In this document: positions 1 to 8,600 of the stretch, piece after piece
Layout of the letters: each line of letters opens with the position of its first letter
Numbering within the stretch: position 1 is the stretch's first letter
Assembly (NCBI GenBank): GCA_027578815.1
Contig: JANBTH010000456.1
Span: 1 to 16,996, forward strand
Direction: 5' to 3'
Length of the DNA: 16,996 bases
DNA from: Coemansia sp. RSA 1804
Lineage: Eukaryota > Kickxellomycota > Kickxellomycetes > Kickxellales > Kickxellaceae
Made by a program: the position numbers and the translations under genes
The notes under the pieces: generated by a model
What the model was told of the DNA's origin: nothing
Databases searched by the model: none
Seen by the model: only the letters and a program-made list of their open reading frames with translations

Positions 1-1137
1 TCGCCCGCCGGCGGCCGATGCCACTCGCTTCGGTCGATAGAAATCGAGGGCCCGATCCGCGCAATGCGCGGCGGGGCACCGTGGAGCCGCAGATGCGCAA
101 CAAGCGAGGGGATCAGGTTCACTGCCGCGCGGCATGCAAGGGCATTGTTCGATTTCCACGATGAATCCAGATCGAGATGCAGAAAGCAAGTGACTTGGAC
201 GCAGACACGGGGCTTGGCGCGGGATGACAGCGATGGCGATGGCGACGAGTGCATCAGTTGCTGCTGCTGTTGGCTGTTGCTAGTATAGTGAGAAGAAGGA
301 GGGGGAGGAATGGCATCGATAGACGGTGTGACGATCTCCACACACCAGGCCCAGAGCGCCGAGTAGGCGCGCTTAAACGGCGCGCGCTCACGCAGGTACG
401 CCGGGTCATCGTGCGTGGTAGGAAGCGATGTGGATACGTAGACAACGGTAGTCGGGTCAACAAGCGAGGTCTCAACCATCAGCATATCACGCCTATGGGC
501 AAACTCCTTGGACTGTCCCGGAACAGGATTCCGCAGTTCCGCGCGAGTGATACTGGTGTTCGCATCGAGCATCTCGAGCGTATTGCACGAGCGCACGTAG
601 TAGTTCCACATACTGCGTAGCCCGGGACACTCGAGCACCGCCTGCCAGTCCCGCAGCTCCGAGAGATACGCCGAGAACGGTCCCTGCGTATCCCTACTTG
701 TTTCTGGATCCAGCGGAATCGATGCTGTCATTCTGTACACCTCGCCCCCAATGTCCAGTGCTACTGTATCGCTTTCTGTGGCTGCCAGCGGAACCGACGA
801 TGCTTCTGCTGCTTCGGTTGGTGCGGGCATCGGCTTCTTGCCAATATGGACATCGACGTCACCGCCGGTGCTGGTGGCGCCCAGTGCAAGCCCGCTGGCC
901 GGCGTTACCGGCTGCCAGCCCTCGGGCGACGACTTTAGCGCGACAAAGCGGTTGAGTGCGCGCGAAAGCACCCGGACCTGGCGTTTGCGCAGTCTACAAA
1001 GGGTTGGGTTGAGAAAAGGACAGACATTAGAAGGTCAGCGAAGGGGAATGCATGTGGGATGAGGAAAGATAGAGCTCTGTGGACTGCAGCATTGGCAACA
1101 CGTACTGGGCTAGGTCGAGGTCCACCACAGTGTCCAT
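1..1137 (-). CDS. START-like lipid-binding domain protein, partial at its C-terminal end
   Basis: Two exons read together on the minus strand: 1137-1106 (10 codons plus 2 nt, beginning MDTVVDLDLA) and 993 to the window edge. They join in phase and give at least 341 residues without a stop; the C-terminus lies outside the window. Residues about 105-335 look like a START (StAR-related lipid transfer) fold: a DWQAVLECPG segment at 126, WNYYV at 140, a strand-rich block starting at M183 (ETSLVDPTTVVYVSTSLPTT), an LWAW motif near 220, and an amphipathic stretch ending in HGAPP that resembles the closing START helix. A Pro/Ser/Gln-rich insert with QQQQQ sits near residues 237-262, inside the domain. 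START domains bind sterols, phospholipids or ceramides, but the ligand here cannot be told. Residues 30-100 are low-complexity and probably disordered. The family call rests on pattern recall. Composition is GC-rich, like the reductase and Vps10 genes. Confidence 0.66.
994..1105 (-). other. spliceosomal intron in the START-like gene
   Basis: A 112-bp intron. On the minus strand the donor is GTACGT (from 1105) and the acceptor is TTTGTAG (ending at 994). A CTCAAC branch-site-like element lies about 20 nt before the acceptor. Reading through the intron gives stops, while splicing joins CA+A to make a Gln codon and keeps the downstream frame open for 330 codons. It is the only intron I can support strongly in this window. 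Confidence 0.75.
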
Positions 1138-1583
1138 GGACGAAGCTTGCTGTATACGTCCGTAATTGTTGTTAGTTTTTTCTTCGTGTATGCTGCGTGT
1201 GTGGGGAGGGCTCTGCGAACAAAGGAGAATGAATAAATGAATGTATGAAGGGTGGTCAATGCTGCAATGTGAAAAGAAGTATTACAATATTAGTATACAA
1301 TAAAGCGAAATGAGGGATTTGGACAAGAAAACGAATGAGCTTTCTTGCATCTTTGCAGAAAGAGAATGAACTTATGCAACCAGAAAAAGAAGTGAGGGGG
1401 AGAAAAGCTGGTTTCCAACCAGATGGATCTGTCAAGTGGTCAGAGCAAAGTTAATAAAAAGTCACGCAGAAAGAAGTTTAAAAACAGCCGACACGAGCAC
1501 TGTGTAATCACGCCATATCACCACCACATATAATGCTTCGTGAGATTATAATTTTAGATCAAGAAAAGGAAGAGATGAAAGGC
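1138..1583. other. intergenic region: promoter of the START-like gene and 3' end of the reductase gene
   Basis: The region is AT-rich compared with the two flanking GC-rich coding regions, and both neighbours read leftward. It should hold the terminator/polyadenylation region of the reductase gene on the right and the promoter of the START-like gene on the left. A purine-rich stretch on the plus strand (about 1381-1408) is pyrimidine-rich in the direction of transcription. No convincing coding frame, RNA gene or canonical minus-strand AATAAA signal was seen. Confidence 0.5.
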
Positions 1584-2483
1584 CTAGACGCCGGATGATC
1601 CAGCAGCAACGGCAGCAACCGAAAGCGAGGACGGAGCGGCCACGTCAAAGACATCGATGTGGGCGCCGCTCTCGAATTCCCAGGCATCCAGCAGCCCGCA
1701 CAGCACGTGAGCAGTAGCGCAAGCGCTGACGAGATTCTTCTCACGATGCATCATTGCGTACGAATTGCGCTGGGCGGCATCGCCAACGCGGGCACGCACT
1801 TCGGCCTGCATGTCGCCATCCAGCGGGCCGGGCGCGTAGTTTAAGGTTTTGATACGCTGCGAGTCAGCGGCATTCTCTGCAGCAACGACTTTGAGCAGCT
1901 GGTCGCGCGCCGCCTTCATCGCAACATAGAGCCCCCAGTTGGCGAATGCCTTGACTGCCAGCAGCGAAGAGATGTTGACGATGGCGATGCGGTCCGCGTG
2001 GGCGCAGGACTTGGCAAAGGCAAGGAATCCAGCAGTCAGCGCGGCAAACGAGACAAAGTTGACCGCAGTGTATGTGCTCACCTCGTCACCGTCGTACTGG
2101 TCGACTGTTTTGGCCAGATTGCTCAGCGTGCCGGCGTTCTGCACGAGCGTCAGTCGGATCCGCATCTCTGCCGCCGACGAAGACCGATTCTGCTGAATAA
2201 GCTCACTCATCACCTCCTTCAGATTCTCAACCACGCGCTCTGTGGCTCTCTGCGGTGGCTCGCTAAAGTCAACATCGCCAACGATACGTACGCGCGTGTA
2301 CGAGTTGATAACGTCGGCGCCTGCTGCTTCCAGCGCTTGCTTGTTGCGTCCCACCAGCAGCAGATGCCGCGTCTCGCCAGCGCCTTCGGATCCGTCGGCC
2401 ACCGCTTTGGCTATGGCGCGCCCGAGTCCGCGGTTGGCGCCCGTGATAATAAATACGTGGTGTGCGCTAGACGTCGTTGCCAT
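1584..2483 (-). CDS. SPR: sepiapterin reductase-like short-chain dehydrogenase
   Basis: A complete single-exon protein of 299 residues. It carries the classical SDR signatures: the NADP-binding TGANRGLG at 14-21, LVGRN at 43-47 after the second strand, NAG at 116-118, the catalytic serine in NISS (S173), and Y186-x3-K190 (YVAMK). The Ser-to-Tyr spacing of 13 matches sepiapterin reductase. The strongest family mark is NYAPGPLDGDMQ at 215-226, close to the NYAPGPLDTDM segment of sepiapterin reductases. These enzymes make the last NADPH-dependent step of tetrahydrobiopterin synthesis, reducing 6-pyruvoyl-tetrahydropterin or sepiapterin in the cytosol. It is longer than the human enzyme (261 residues), mainly through insertions around 31-40 and 95-107 and an Ala/Ser-rich C-terminal tail. 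The start is taken at the only Met just before the first beta strand. It could be a related SDR with another carbonyl substrate. Confidence 0.85.
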   Translation of the reverse strand: MATTSSAHHVFIITGANRGLGRAIAKAVADGSEGAGETRHLLLVGRNKQALEAAGADVINSYTRVRIVGDVDFSEPPQRATERVVENLKEVMSELIQQNRSSSAAEMRIRLTLVQNAGTLSNLAKTVDQYDGDEVSTYTAVNFVSFAALTAGFLAFAKSCAHADRIAIVNISSLLAVKAFANWGLYVAMKAARDQLLKVVAAENAADSQRIKTLNYAPGPLDGDMQAEVRARVGDAAQRNSYAMMHREKNLVSACATAHVLCGLLDAWEFESGAHIDVFDVAAPSSLSVAAVAAGSSGV

Positions 2484-3027
2484 TATGTGCTGGGGTTTCC
2501 TTATACGACACTGTAGGTCTTAATTGTATGATATGTCGCAATGCCCAATCGATATAGCCAGCAGAATTGTAATACAAAAAGGAGAAAAGAGGAACCAAAA
2601 AGAGTGTGGGAATTTAGCCACCGCTACTTTGTCCTGTAGTTTGGTGTTGTGCGAGGAAGAGAGAAAGAAAGGGGAGGAAGGATCAAAAGAGATGGTGGAT
2701 GGCTTGTGCGGTCAGACATTCGAAAAAGAAGGGAGAAGATGAAAAATAAGGGGCAGAAGAGTCAGTCCTCGCAGATTCGGCTTCCAAGCCCAGGCAGTCT
2801 ACTGTTGACAACGTACGGGTCGCAAAGCGCATCTCAATAGTAGTAGCGACGGAAACAGAGAGCCTGAGCATATTCCATTTATTTGCTCTGGGCAACAAAT
2901 CTTTGATACTATGAAAAAAATATAAAAAAGAAAACAGGAAATTGTTATAACGCCCTGGTGCAACTAGGCGCCATGTCATAATACCTTTGCCTGCAAAACA
3001 TATTTGTTGCTATGCAGAGGTGTATTA
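2484..3027. other. intergenic region with a purine-rich tract upstream of the reductase gene
   Basis: Both flanking genes read leftward, so this holds the reductase promoter and the 3' region of the F-box-like gene. From about 2576 to 2760 the plus strand is markedly purine-rich (repeated GAGGAAGAG/AAAGAAAGG-type runs), which is a long pyrimidine tract in the direction of transcription and is typical of fungal promoters. A weak TATA-like CTTATA (2500-2505; TATAAG on the minus strand) lies about 20 nt before the reductase start. Short reading frames here are low-complexity and not convincing as genes. Confidence 0.45.
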
Positions 3028-4530
3028 TTAGACCATATTACAGTATTTCAATGACGGCAGTATCTTAGCCATTGACTCTTCAAACGCTATTTGCACTTTA
3101 TCTGGAACCACTTCATCATATGCTCCTATGCTATACACAAGCTTTCTGATCTGTGAGTTGATTGAAGTAATACTGTTATTCTGAATTTCTGGAATAACAA
3201 ATGTATCATCTTCCATATCACTCAGCTTGATATGATAAGCCTCTAGCTTTCTTAGATTGGGTAGATTTGACTGAATGAGCTCAAGTAGGTCAGGCATAGA
3301 TATTGAATAATAGAGACTCAGTCTTGTTACTTGTGGCCAGTCGATACATTGCATTGCTGATGTAGTTATCTCTTGGGTTACATATGCATCTATTGCAGAA
3401 CATTTAAACCCATCAATGGCTTGCAAATCGTTTGCAACTTTAATAATATCTGCTTCCTTACTTTCAGTAGAGCTTCTATAATTCTTTTTAAATACACTTT
3501 TGGTTGCATCTGACATGCTGAATCCATAGAATTCAATCTTAGTCTTGTGGTTATTTGCCATCACAAATTTGTTGAGTGTCCTATGCGTGGAGATTGAGGC
3601 TATTAAAGAGCAGCTAAGTGGACAAAGCACACACATATTCAAGTACACGAGACTCGGGGCCTCCAATGTGTAGGCAAACCTATTACCTGGAATACTCAGC
3701 TCATTTCTGCCATCAGTAAGTGTAGTAAGCCTAGACGTACCAATTGAAAGGAACTCGAGAGCTGGGAAATAAAGCACACCAGAATCGTCTGTTTTTGCAT
3801 TAGAAAAGGCACTCCAATCAAAGGACTCTTTAACACATGCTAGCTCCAGTTTTGTCAGATTACCCACATTTATTTTTGGAAGAACTGTTGCATCCCATGC
3901 CCAACTTTGTGCAAACGTAGATAGCAGTTTGCTAAAACATATATCTGAATCCATTGCCATTGGGCTAGCTGTTACTTGAGTAAGTTGAGGTGCGTATAGT
4001 CTGAGTAATGCAGTCTCAAATGTAAATACTGCGCTTTCTTCTGATTCATTATTATTGTGTAATGATAAAATGTTTGGAAGCAACGCATATAATTTTTTTG
4101 CTATTCCTGTGAAATCAATCTCTGGAGCTATGTACTCTTCTTCTTCATAATCGAAAAAAGAGCCATAGGCATCAAGAGTTAATGACAGATTCACGACATT
4201 GTCAAGCATGCCTTCAATTGATTCAAGCTTCTTTACAACTACATCTAGATAACCCGCAAGGTCAGTAACCATAGATTCCATACTAATTTCCACTGTCCGT
4301 GGATACTGTTTCATTTCATGGGTCATTATATCGATATTGGTCCATACCCCATTACTAAGGCTAATGGATATTTTGTTAAAAGTTATTGGTACTGCAAGCT
4401 GTCGCCATCTTTGACAAACCGAAAGAATGTTTGTAGGTCTTTGCCAATGACCATCAATATAAAGCTTTTTCTCACAGTAAGGCGTAAGAATAGCAAGAAG
4501 AACATCAGTTGGAAGACTGTTGATATGCAT
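3028..4530 (-). CDS. F-box/LRR-like protein
   Basis: A complete single-exon protein of 500 residues. The N-terminus (residues 3-52) has the F-box pattern: INSLPTDVLLAILTPYC, then ILSVCQRWRQLAVP, with the Leu-Pro and the late Cys-x-x-Trp positions in place. F-box segments bind Skp1 and recruit substrates to SCF ubiquitin ligases. The rest shows scattered leucine-rich LxxLxL strands (LTKLEL near 225, LEFLSI near 258, LVYLNM near 294, VTRLSL near 401, LPNLRKLEA near 423) at irregular spacing, suggesting a degenerate LRR solenoid used for substrate binding. Residues 127-135 form an acidic patch. Codon use is clearly more AT-rich than in the reductase and Vps10 genes on either side. No transmembrane or signal segment is visible. 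Substrate and pathway are unknown; it is probably one of a large divergent paralogue family. Confidence 0.7.
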   Translation of the reverse strand: MHINSLPTDVLLAILTPYCEKKLYIDGHWQRPTNILSVCQRWRQLAVPITFNKISISLSNGVWTNIDIMTHEMKQYPRTVEISMESMVTDLAGYLDVVVKKLESIEGMLDNVVNLSLTLDAYGSFFDYEEEEYIAPEIDFTGIAKKLYALLPNILSLHNNNESEESAVFTFETALLRLYAPQLTQVTASPMAMDSDICFSKLLSTFAQSWAWDATVLPKINVGNLTKLELACVKESFDWSAFSNAKTDDSGVLYFPALEFLSIGTSRLTTLTDGRNELSIPGNRFAYTLEAPSLVYLNMCVLCPLSCSLIASISTHRTLNKFVMANNHKTKIEFYGFSMSDATKSVFKKNYRSSTESKEADIIKVANDLQAIDGFKCSAIDAYVTQEITTSAMQCIDWPQVTRLSLYYSISMPDLLELIQSNLPNLRKLEAYHIKLSDMEDDTFVIPEIQNNSITSINSQIRKLVYSIGAYDEVVPDKVQIAFEESMAKILPSLKYCNMV

Positions 4531-5630
4531 TTTTATAAATGTATGCAGCTATAAAATATAGAAACAATATAGTAGACAATATCTGCAGAAAAATGGATTG
4601 AAAAGGAAAAAAGCTGTACTATCAAAATTGATATTGCTCGAATAAAGTGGATAACCAGGATGCACTGTATAAACGTATAAAGTCTTTATAGTCACAAGGT
4701 TTAACAATATTGACAGTGTTTTATGAAGTAGCTTCTTGTTTGTGTTAGAAATGGATTTATTTCTGTAAAGCTCCGTTTACTTGAATCTGCAATATACTCA
4801 ACATTTCCAGAAACATTTGAATTTAAGGTTTCTTAATTTTTTGCTTTGGATGTTAAATAAAACTGTGCAATTTGGCTAATAATAAAGCAATCCAACTCAT
4901 CTGTTTGTTTAATTAATTGCCGATATATTAATTTCTAAAGTTAGAGCATTAATTCATTTGACTGGTTTTGCCTGTCACAGTATTCTTTGTTTAATAGAGA
5001 GAGGTGTCTGCTGCTGGCTAAAAGCGTTGCTAAATTCGATTACCATCTCAAAAGCTATCTATAGTAAATTAAAAAATCGAGAAATACTGCACGAGTTTTC
5101 AAGTCAATAGTTCTGCTTTTGCAGTCTGATATAAGCCAAGAGAGTAATTATATTTTTCGCTTTATTTCCTTTGCACACTGTCTCCTATAATGCAGAATCA
5201 ACGCCAACTAATCCATCGAGACGCCTTGTCGCTCAAAATTCAAGCAACACACACAAATCTATAACTTACAGCACCTTCTACAACCCGAAACGCGAACATT
5301 ATAAAAACAGTGCGTACCTGAATGAAATGCGAAACAATGCATGCATGAACTCCTTTTTTAATTTTCTTGGCACTAGGCCGCTCCTCTCTTCTTTGTTGCT
5401 TTAGTGGAAAAAACAAAAGCTTTCTTTGCATGTCAATTTCTCTTTCTCTTTTTAATTTTTTTCCACACCCTCAGCCTTTTTAGTTTTCAATTTATTCATT
5501 TCCCAAATAACTGTATACATTTTTATAACCTTCTCTTTGTAGATTATTCCATCTTTGCTTTTCAATTCTGCACATTATTATTACCTGGCAATACTTTACC
5601 TTCCCTTCCGGACCCTGAAAGATTATAAAA
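4531..5630. other. AT-rich divergent intergenic region between the F-box-like and VPS10 genes
   Basis: These 1.1 kb separate two divergently transcribed genes and must contain both promoters. Just upstream of the F-box-like start is an AT-rich CTATAAAATATAG (about 4548-4561) that reads as a TATA-like element on both strands. The middle (about 4600-5150) is AT-rich with no coding frame, repeat array or RNA gene that I can support. Two plus-strand reading frames (5171-5404 and 5404-5628) have low-complexity or hydrophobic translations and look accidental. Confidence 0.45.
5422..5500 (+). promoter_or_regulatory. pyrimidine-rich tract upstream of VPS10
   Basis: A C/T-dominated stretch (CTTTCTTTGC, TTTCTCTTTCTCTTTTT, TTTTTTTCC) begins about 210 nt before the VPS10 start codon. 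CT-rich tracts of this kind commonly lie at core promoters and transcription start regions of fungal genes. A TATAAAA string directly abuts the ATG (5624-5630), too close to act as a TATA box for that start. The role is inferred from position and composition only. Confidence 0.4.
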
Positions 5631-8600
5631 ATGTCGGGGCCGGGAACCAAAGTCCTGTGCCTTGCATTTGCACTTGTTCTCCACTGGGCAGGCGTATGCA
5701 GCGCAGCAAAGGGAGGAGCACCCAAAATAACACACACGTACTTTAACGAGCCGCTCTCAAAGCTCCTGTACTTCAAGAACCCGACCACGCTGCTTGGGAT
5801 AGACCGCATTAACGGCAAATTGCATAGGAGCACAGATTCGGCAGCGCATTGGTCGCAGGTGAAAGAGATTCCAGATGGCAAGGTGGCCCGGTTGTATGCG
5901 CATCCGTTTGAGCCCAAGATAGCGTATGCGTTGTCGGGAGACACCGAGCATTGGATTACGCGTGACGAGGGCGCGACATGGCAGGGGTTCACTACGCCGC
6001 TGCCACCAACCACGTCGGGAGAGAGGCCGCTTTCATTCCATGCTGACAGAACCACGTGGATCATGTTTATTGGCGAGCGGTGCGTGGAGGAGCGCAGTGG
6101 CTGGTGGCCGCTTCCTCGTCTGGTGTGTGCTGACGAGGCGCATTACACGCGCGATGGGTTTGCGCAGGCTGTGACAGCGTATGCGAAGGGCGATAGGACG
6201 GGTGCTGGCGTCACGCCATTGCTGGGCGTGGATAGCCCAGTTGTCCAGTGCGTCTGGGCCAGACACACGACGGAGTTTGAAGCTATGGCTGAGGAGGCCA
6301 TCTTCTGTACGGTGCCCGAACCAAGCGCCAATACCAGCAACATCAGTAGACGCAGCAGCTATGCGCTCCCAGGCCCTGCGCTTCCCAAGCTCCATGCGCG
6401 CAGCCTGCTTGGCCGCTCCGCGCACCCGGGCGACGGCTTCAGCACGCCGCATGCGAGTCGCGGTGCCGCGCTTGATACCCGCTCGCTTGCCAGCGACGTT
6501 GGCGGCATCCTCGACTCGCTGTTTGCGCAGCGGAAGACGCAGCTTGTGGTGTCGGAGGACTTTTTCAGCACGCGGCGCGTGGTGCATTTTGGCACAGGCA
6601 ACGACGGCACCGGCGGCGACCGCGCAGGCGGCGGCGTGCTTGGCGTCAGCGTTGTCAAGAACTATGTGCTGGCAGCCATCAGCCATGCGCACTCGGAGGA
6701 AATGGATCTGTTTGTTTCGATGGACGGAGTCACCTGGGCCGAGTCGCACTTGCCGCTTCCGCCGGGCGCCGAGGAGGATGCGTACACGATTCTGGAGTCG
6801 ACGGAGCATGCGATCTTTGTGGATGTGGTGACTTCGGCGTCGGGAGCGGTGAGCTCGCTGTTTAGATCCAACTCGAACGGCACATACTACACGCAGTCGC
6901 TGGAGCACACGCATCGCTCGGATTCGGGGCTGGTTGACTTTGAGCGTGTGCAGGGCGTGCAGGGTGTGGTTATGGCCAACCAAGTGACCAACTGGGACAA
7001 GGCGTCGGGCGGCATCTTCCACCGCAACGCTCTCGAGCTGCGCACGCGTATCTCGTTCAATGACGGTGCGCGTTGGCGCTTTGTTGTGCCGCCAGAGAAG
7101 GATGCAAAGGGCACCAGGTACGGATGCTCAAAGGACGCACAGACCACCGGCGAGTGCGCGCTGCATCTGCATTCGCTCACATCGTCGCGCACGCGCGGGC
7201 GTATCTTTGGCGAGCCATCTGCGCCCGGCGTAGTTCTGGCTGCGGGTAACGTTGGATCCAAGCTGCTCAAGTGGAGCGAGAGCGGCGTGTTTCTTAGTCG
7301 TGACGCTGGGCTCTCCTGGACGGCCGTAGATGGCGCTGCGCATCATGTGCAGGTGGCGGACTCGGGTGCGGTGCTGGCGATGGTGCGCGACGATGACAGC
7401 GGAGTCAGCGAAGTGCAGTATTCGTTGGACAGCGGCAGCTCGTGGCAGCGCACATCGCTTGGACGGAAGACACTGCGTGTGTCGGCGCTGTTTGTCGACG
7501 ATGAAGGGTTGAGTCCAACGGTGGTTGCAGTTGGCACGACAACGGGCGGCGAGCAGGCGCTTGTAGCAATTGACTTTAGCCGCGTATGGAGCCGCCAGTG
7601 CTCGGTTGATCCGAATGATCCGGCAGCTAACGGCGATATGGAGGCATTTGTGGTTTCTGCGCACGAAGATAACGACTGTGTCATGGGCCACCGGTCCGAG
7701 CACATCCGCCGCAAACCTACTGCGCAGTGCGCGATGCGCTTGTCGCAGGTATTGGTGCCGCACACGCAGGACTGCAAGTGCTCGGAGCACGACTTTGAGT
7801 GCGACTACAACTACGCGCCAACAGCAGCAGATGCGCATCGCTGCGAGCTGGTCGGCAACGAGGTCATTCCCAAGGGCCAGTGCACCCGCGCTGGTGCTCG
7901 CTTCCAGGCGTCGTCAGGATTCCGTCTGATTCCCGGCAACTCGTGCGAGCGCGACGGCGGCTTGCAGCTTGATAAGCCTGTTGACAAGCCGTGTCCGCGC
8001 GTGGTGCCGCCCGGCGGATCCGATCACGACCACACTGGCGGCGGCAATGGCGAGACGGAGCCGCTTGGCGCCGTCACTCACCACACGCTGTCCCTGAAGG
8101 GCGACGTGCACGTGATGGCGTTCCCGAACACCACGTCGTATCTGCTGATGACGTCGGCGCAAGAGCTGTACCGCAGCTCCGACGAGGGGCTCGGCTGGGA
8201 GCGCATCGACTTGGCGCGCAGCACGGGCAACTCGCGCATCGGAAAGCCGACATATGTGGCCGAGCACACGTACGACAACTCGCGCGCCTTCATTTACACT
8301 GACAGCGATGCGCTGGCGTACACCGGAGATCGCGGAGCAACCTGGACGACGGTGCGTACGTTGCCGGGAAAGGCAAACGGACTGCATATCCGGCCGCTGG
8401 TTGACTTTAGTCCAACGCACGCCGACTGGCTGCTGTTTGCAGGCGGCACGCAGTGTCCGGGATGCCACACTGAGTTCTACGCGTCGCAAGATAACGGCGC
8501 AAAGTGGAACCGGTTTACCACACACGCGACGCGCTGTCGGTTTGCGCAGACACGCGGGTTTGCGACAGCGCTGCCAGACGCCGCGGTGGTGTGCACTAAC

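Noticed and set aside
249..620. Plus-strand frame of 123 codons over the START-like gene
   Set aside because: Arg-rich translation without features; the spliced minus-strand frame is longer, in phase across a good intron, and has recognisable conserved segments.
1998..2516. Plus-strand frame of 172 codons over the reductase gene
   Set aside because: No domain pattern, and the opposite strand has the intact SDR motifs in order.
2524..2840. Short plus-strand frames in the purine-rich tract
   Set aside because: The translations are Lys/Glu/Arg-rich and simply reflect the GA-rich DNA; position fits a promoter on the other strand.
4600..5160. Search for tRNA, snoRNA-like or mobile element remnants in the AT-rich spacer
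   Set aside because: No tRNA B-box-like sequence, cloverleaf, terminal inverted repeats or transposase-like frame was found by eye.
5171..5404. Possible small gene in the F-box/VPS10 intergenic region
   Set aside because: 77 codons, no signal peptide or motif, AT-rich and low-complexity; frames of this length are expected by chance.
6033..7022. Minus-strand frame of 329 codons antisense to Vps10 unit 1
   Set aside because: Low-complexity basic translation with no motif; a shadow of the GC-rich sense gene.
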